Shown here in pieces: positions 13,766 to 15,263 of a stretch of 15,263 nucleotides of DNA (positions are counted from its first letter, which is position 1; every line of letters begins with the position of its first letter). The translations under genes were made by a program, and so were the position numbers. The notes beneath the pieces are model-generated. The model made no database searches and was not told the origin of the DNA. It saw nothing but the letters and a program-made list of their open reading frames with translations. Source of the DNA: Pelagophyceae sp. CCMP2097 (Eukaryota > Sar > Pelagophyceae); NCBI GenBank assembly GCA_026770575.1, contig MU657174.1, forward strand, positions 520,809 to 536,071, in the 5' to 3' direction.

Positions 13766-15263
13766 CTACTCGTCGGCGAAATCGCCGTTAAAGTGGGCCT
13801 CAACGTGCCCCTCGCCGTCTTCGTCCGCTCGGTCCCACGACAGGGCGTTGTAGTGCGCGCCGTTGTAGATGAGGACGATGTCGTCTTCACCAACGACGGC
13901 CTCGCCCCTTGCGAAGCCGGCCATGCCCATCTTCTCGAGGTCGATGGAGATGAGCCCTGGCGGCGAGGCGGTGCTCAGGTATTCCAACACGGTGACCTTC
14001 TCGACGCTCTCGCCGGCGACGACGTGCGTCTCTTCAGTGGAGACCACGAAGATGTTGAGGCCGAACTCGAGGGCGAAGCTTTTAATGTCCGTGGCGTTGA
14101 GCCAGAACGCCGGCGAGAGCGTGCCCGTCTGGACGAACGACTTCTTGTGCATGTCGCCGCGGCGGCGCAGCTCATGCTCGGCTACCCGCCGCGGCCGGCC
14201 CTGCGGGAGCAGCCGGTACTTCGACTCGAAAGCAAGCAGCGAGTCGACGTGCTTAACGTAAAGTTGCCCTATCTGCGCGCGCACGTCCCCAGCCGTCCAC
14301 GCGTCGTCGGGGCCGAAGATTTCGTTGTACATGGCGGCCAAACTGTCGAAGCCGCACCAGCCCGACGACGGCGAGATCCAAAGCTCGGCCTCCAGGCGCT
14401 CGATCATGTCCAGGATGTCCTTGGTGGGAAAAACGGCGTCGGCGGGTGTGGCGCCGCCCCCGTGCGTCGAGTACTGGCGCCCAACGTCGGTGGCGCAGCC
14501 AGCGCTCGACGTCGTCGCTCTGCGCGGCGGCGTCGCCGGCGCTTTCCCACCAGCCGCGGCGCACTCACGTCTGGGCCCGTCTGCGACGAGTCGGGGTCGT
14601 CGCGCCAATCGACCCAGAAGTCCCCGGGCTTGAGGCGCGCGCCCTCGCCCTTGGGCCGCGGCGGCAGCACGCCCTCGCCCTCAAACGGCGGCGGCCGCGC
14701 GTCGTCGCCTTTGCGCCCCGGCGGCCGCATGTCATCGCCCTCGCGCCGCGACGACAACGCGTCGCCCTCGTCGCCCTCGCGCCGCGGCGGCACGTCGCCC
14801 TCGCGTCGCGGCGACTGCGCGTCGTCGCCGTCGCCCGGCGGCGACCCGGCAGGCGGCCCCTTCGCCGGCGATGGCACTCTGGAAGCGTGTGGGTTCACCT
14901 CGCCAGCGGCGGCGCGCGCCTTGCGCGACAGGCAACGCAACTGTTTGAGCTCTATGGCATTCTGAAAGCGCATGACGCGCGTCGCGCCCGGCTTTGTGCG
15001 CCCGCCGCTGCCCAGCTTGAGCGCTCGCGCGTGCGCGTCCCGCGCCTCGGCCAGCAGCGAGAAGTCGGGCTGCATGATAGGCATCTCCAGCCACATCTTC
15101 TTCCACGGCGCAGCCTTCTCGCAGTACGGGTAGAGGTCTTCGACGGAGACCTTGCACGCGTCGCCGATGGCTCGGACGATGCGCACGAGGTGCACGCACG
15201 CTCGTCCCGTCCCGCACTTGGCGCACTCCAACTTCGACGCGTCGACGGCAATCGGCCCGACGT
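13766..15263 (-). CDS. OTU-like cysteine protease joined to a SWIM-like zinc motif, 5' end beyond the window
   Basis: The frame is open to the right edge. Exon 15263-14569 begins with ECAKCGTGRACVHLVRIV, a CxxC-x5-CxH motif resembling SWIM fingers (usually CxC-xn-CxH). A helical stretch and an Arg/Glu/Asp/Pro repeat region (REGD, KGDD, EGEG units) follow. Exon 14519-14475 encodes SDDVERWLRHRRWAP. Exon 14419-13766 has the OTU-like core: SSGWCGFDSLAAMYNEIFG with Cys at 14354-14356, FALEFGLNIFVVST, and DDIVLIYNGAHYNALSWD with His at 13853-13855. The usual DGxC is SGWC here, so the Asp three residues before Cys is Ser; activity may be altered. Likely ubiquitin or ubiquitin-like hydrolysis. A zinc knuckle before a cysteine protease also recalls Mutator-like transposases, whose catalytic part would lie outside the window. 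Confidence 0.7.
14420..14474 (-). other. predicted 55-nt intron in the second OTU gene
   Basis: Donor GTACTC and acceptor TTTTTCCCACCAAG with a good pyrimidine tract, phase 0. It links the 45-nt exon to DILDMIERLEAELW in the protease frame. Confidence 0.65.
14520..14568 (-). other. predicted 49-nt intron in the second OTU gene
   Basis: Consensus donor GTGAGT and acceptor CGCGCAG, phase 0. Together with the next intron it defines a 45-nt exon free of stops and makes the long upstream exon read into the protease core. Confidence 0.75.
14640..14835 (-). repeat. coding low-complexity repeat (REGD/KGDD units)
   Basis: Related 24-45 bp units built on CGCGTCGTCGCCCTCGCG-like words encode repeats of Arg/Lys-x-Gly-Asp separated by Pro-rich spacers. 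They form a flexible charged linker between the zinc motif and the protease core. Confidence 0.6.

Noticed and set aside
13793..14965. 390-residue plus-strand frame opposite the second OTU gene
   Set aside because: It is the antisense of the OTU and charged-linker exons; the minus strand has Cys/His motifs and splice signals.
1..15263. tRNA, rRNA or other structured RNA genes
   Set aside because: I saw no cloverleaf with conserved A/B boxes or rRNA-like segments on reading both strands; covariance searches were not possible.

Overview
The window looks like nuclear DNA of a GC-rich eukaryotic microalga, most likely a stramenopile of the pelagophyte type (Aureococcus or Pelagomonas relatives). 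Three things point this way. The protein families are eukaryotic: a heptatricopeptide-like repeat protein with an RRM, two OTU cysteine proteases, a secreted purple acid phosphatase, a TupA-like ATP-grasp protein and a plant/algal metallo-hydrolase. Many coding frames are interrupted by very short GT-AG introns (about 45-75 nt) that carry in-frame stops. There are no bacterial ribosome-binding sites or operons. The species is inferred from family knowledge and could not be searched.

Layout. At 1-180 there is a small AT-richer stretch with inverted repeats. At 184-1827 (-) lies a broken gene: targeting-like leader, RRM, then an array of 37-residue repeats, with three in-frame stops and a truncated 3' end. 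At 2348-3028 (-) is a two-exon, four-helix membrane protein with a claudin-like layout. At 3353-5636 (-) is a multi-exon secreted protein with a cysteine-rich domain and a TupA-like ATP-grasp domain. It shares a divergent promoter with 6006-6977 (+), a metallo-beta-lactamase-fold hydrolase; that promoter holds three copies of CCGCATTCAA. At 7130-9094 (-) is an intact membrane-anchored purple acid phosphatase.

An AT-rich island (about 9.5-10.3 kb) follows, then a 5'-incomplete kelch-repeat gene (10310-10918, +) and a decayed copy of one kelch blade (about 11.0-11.16 kb). At 11454-13135 (-) is a four-exon gene reconstructed here as Pro/acidic leader, CUE-like domain, three UIM-like motifs and an OTU protease, which suggests a ubiquitin-binding deubiquitinase. 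A degenerate repeat array at 13314-13531 separates it from a second OTU-like protease (13766 to the window end, -), joined to a zinc-knuckle resembling SWIM and running off the edge.

Functional picture. The genes do not form one pathway. Two neighbouring OTU genes may make a small ubiquitin-processing cluster or mark mobile-element ancestry. The phosphatase and the ATP-grasp protein are both predicted to enter the secretory route. The strongest candidates for something undescribed are the CUE-UIM-OTU architecture, the SWIM-like/OTU gene at the right edge, the cysteine-rich/ATP-grasp fusion, and the degenerate 20-24 bp array between the OTU genes.
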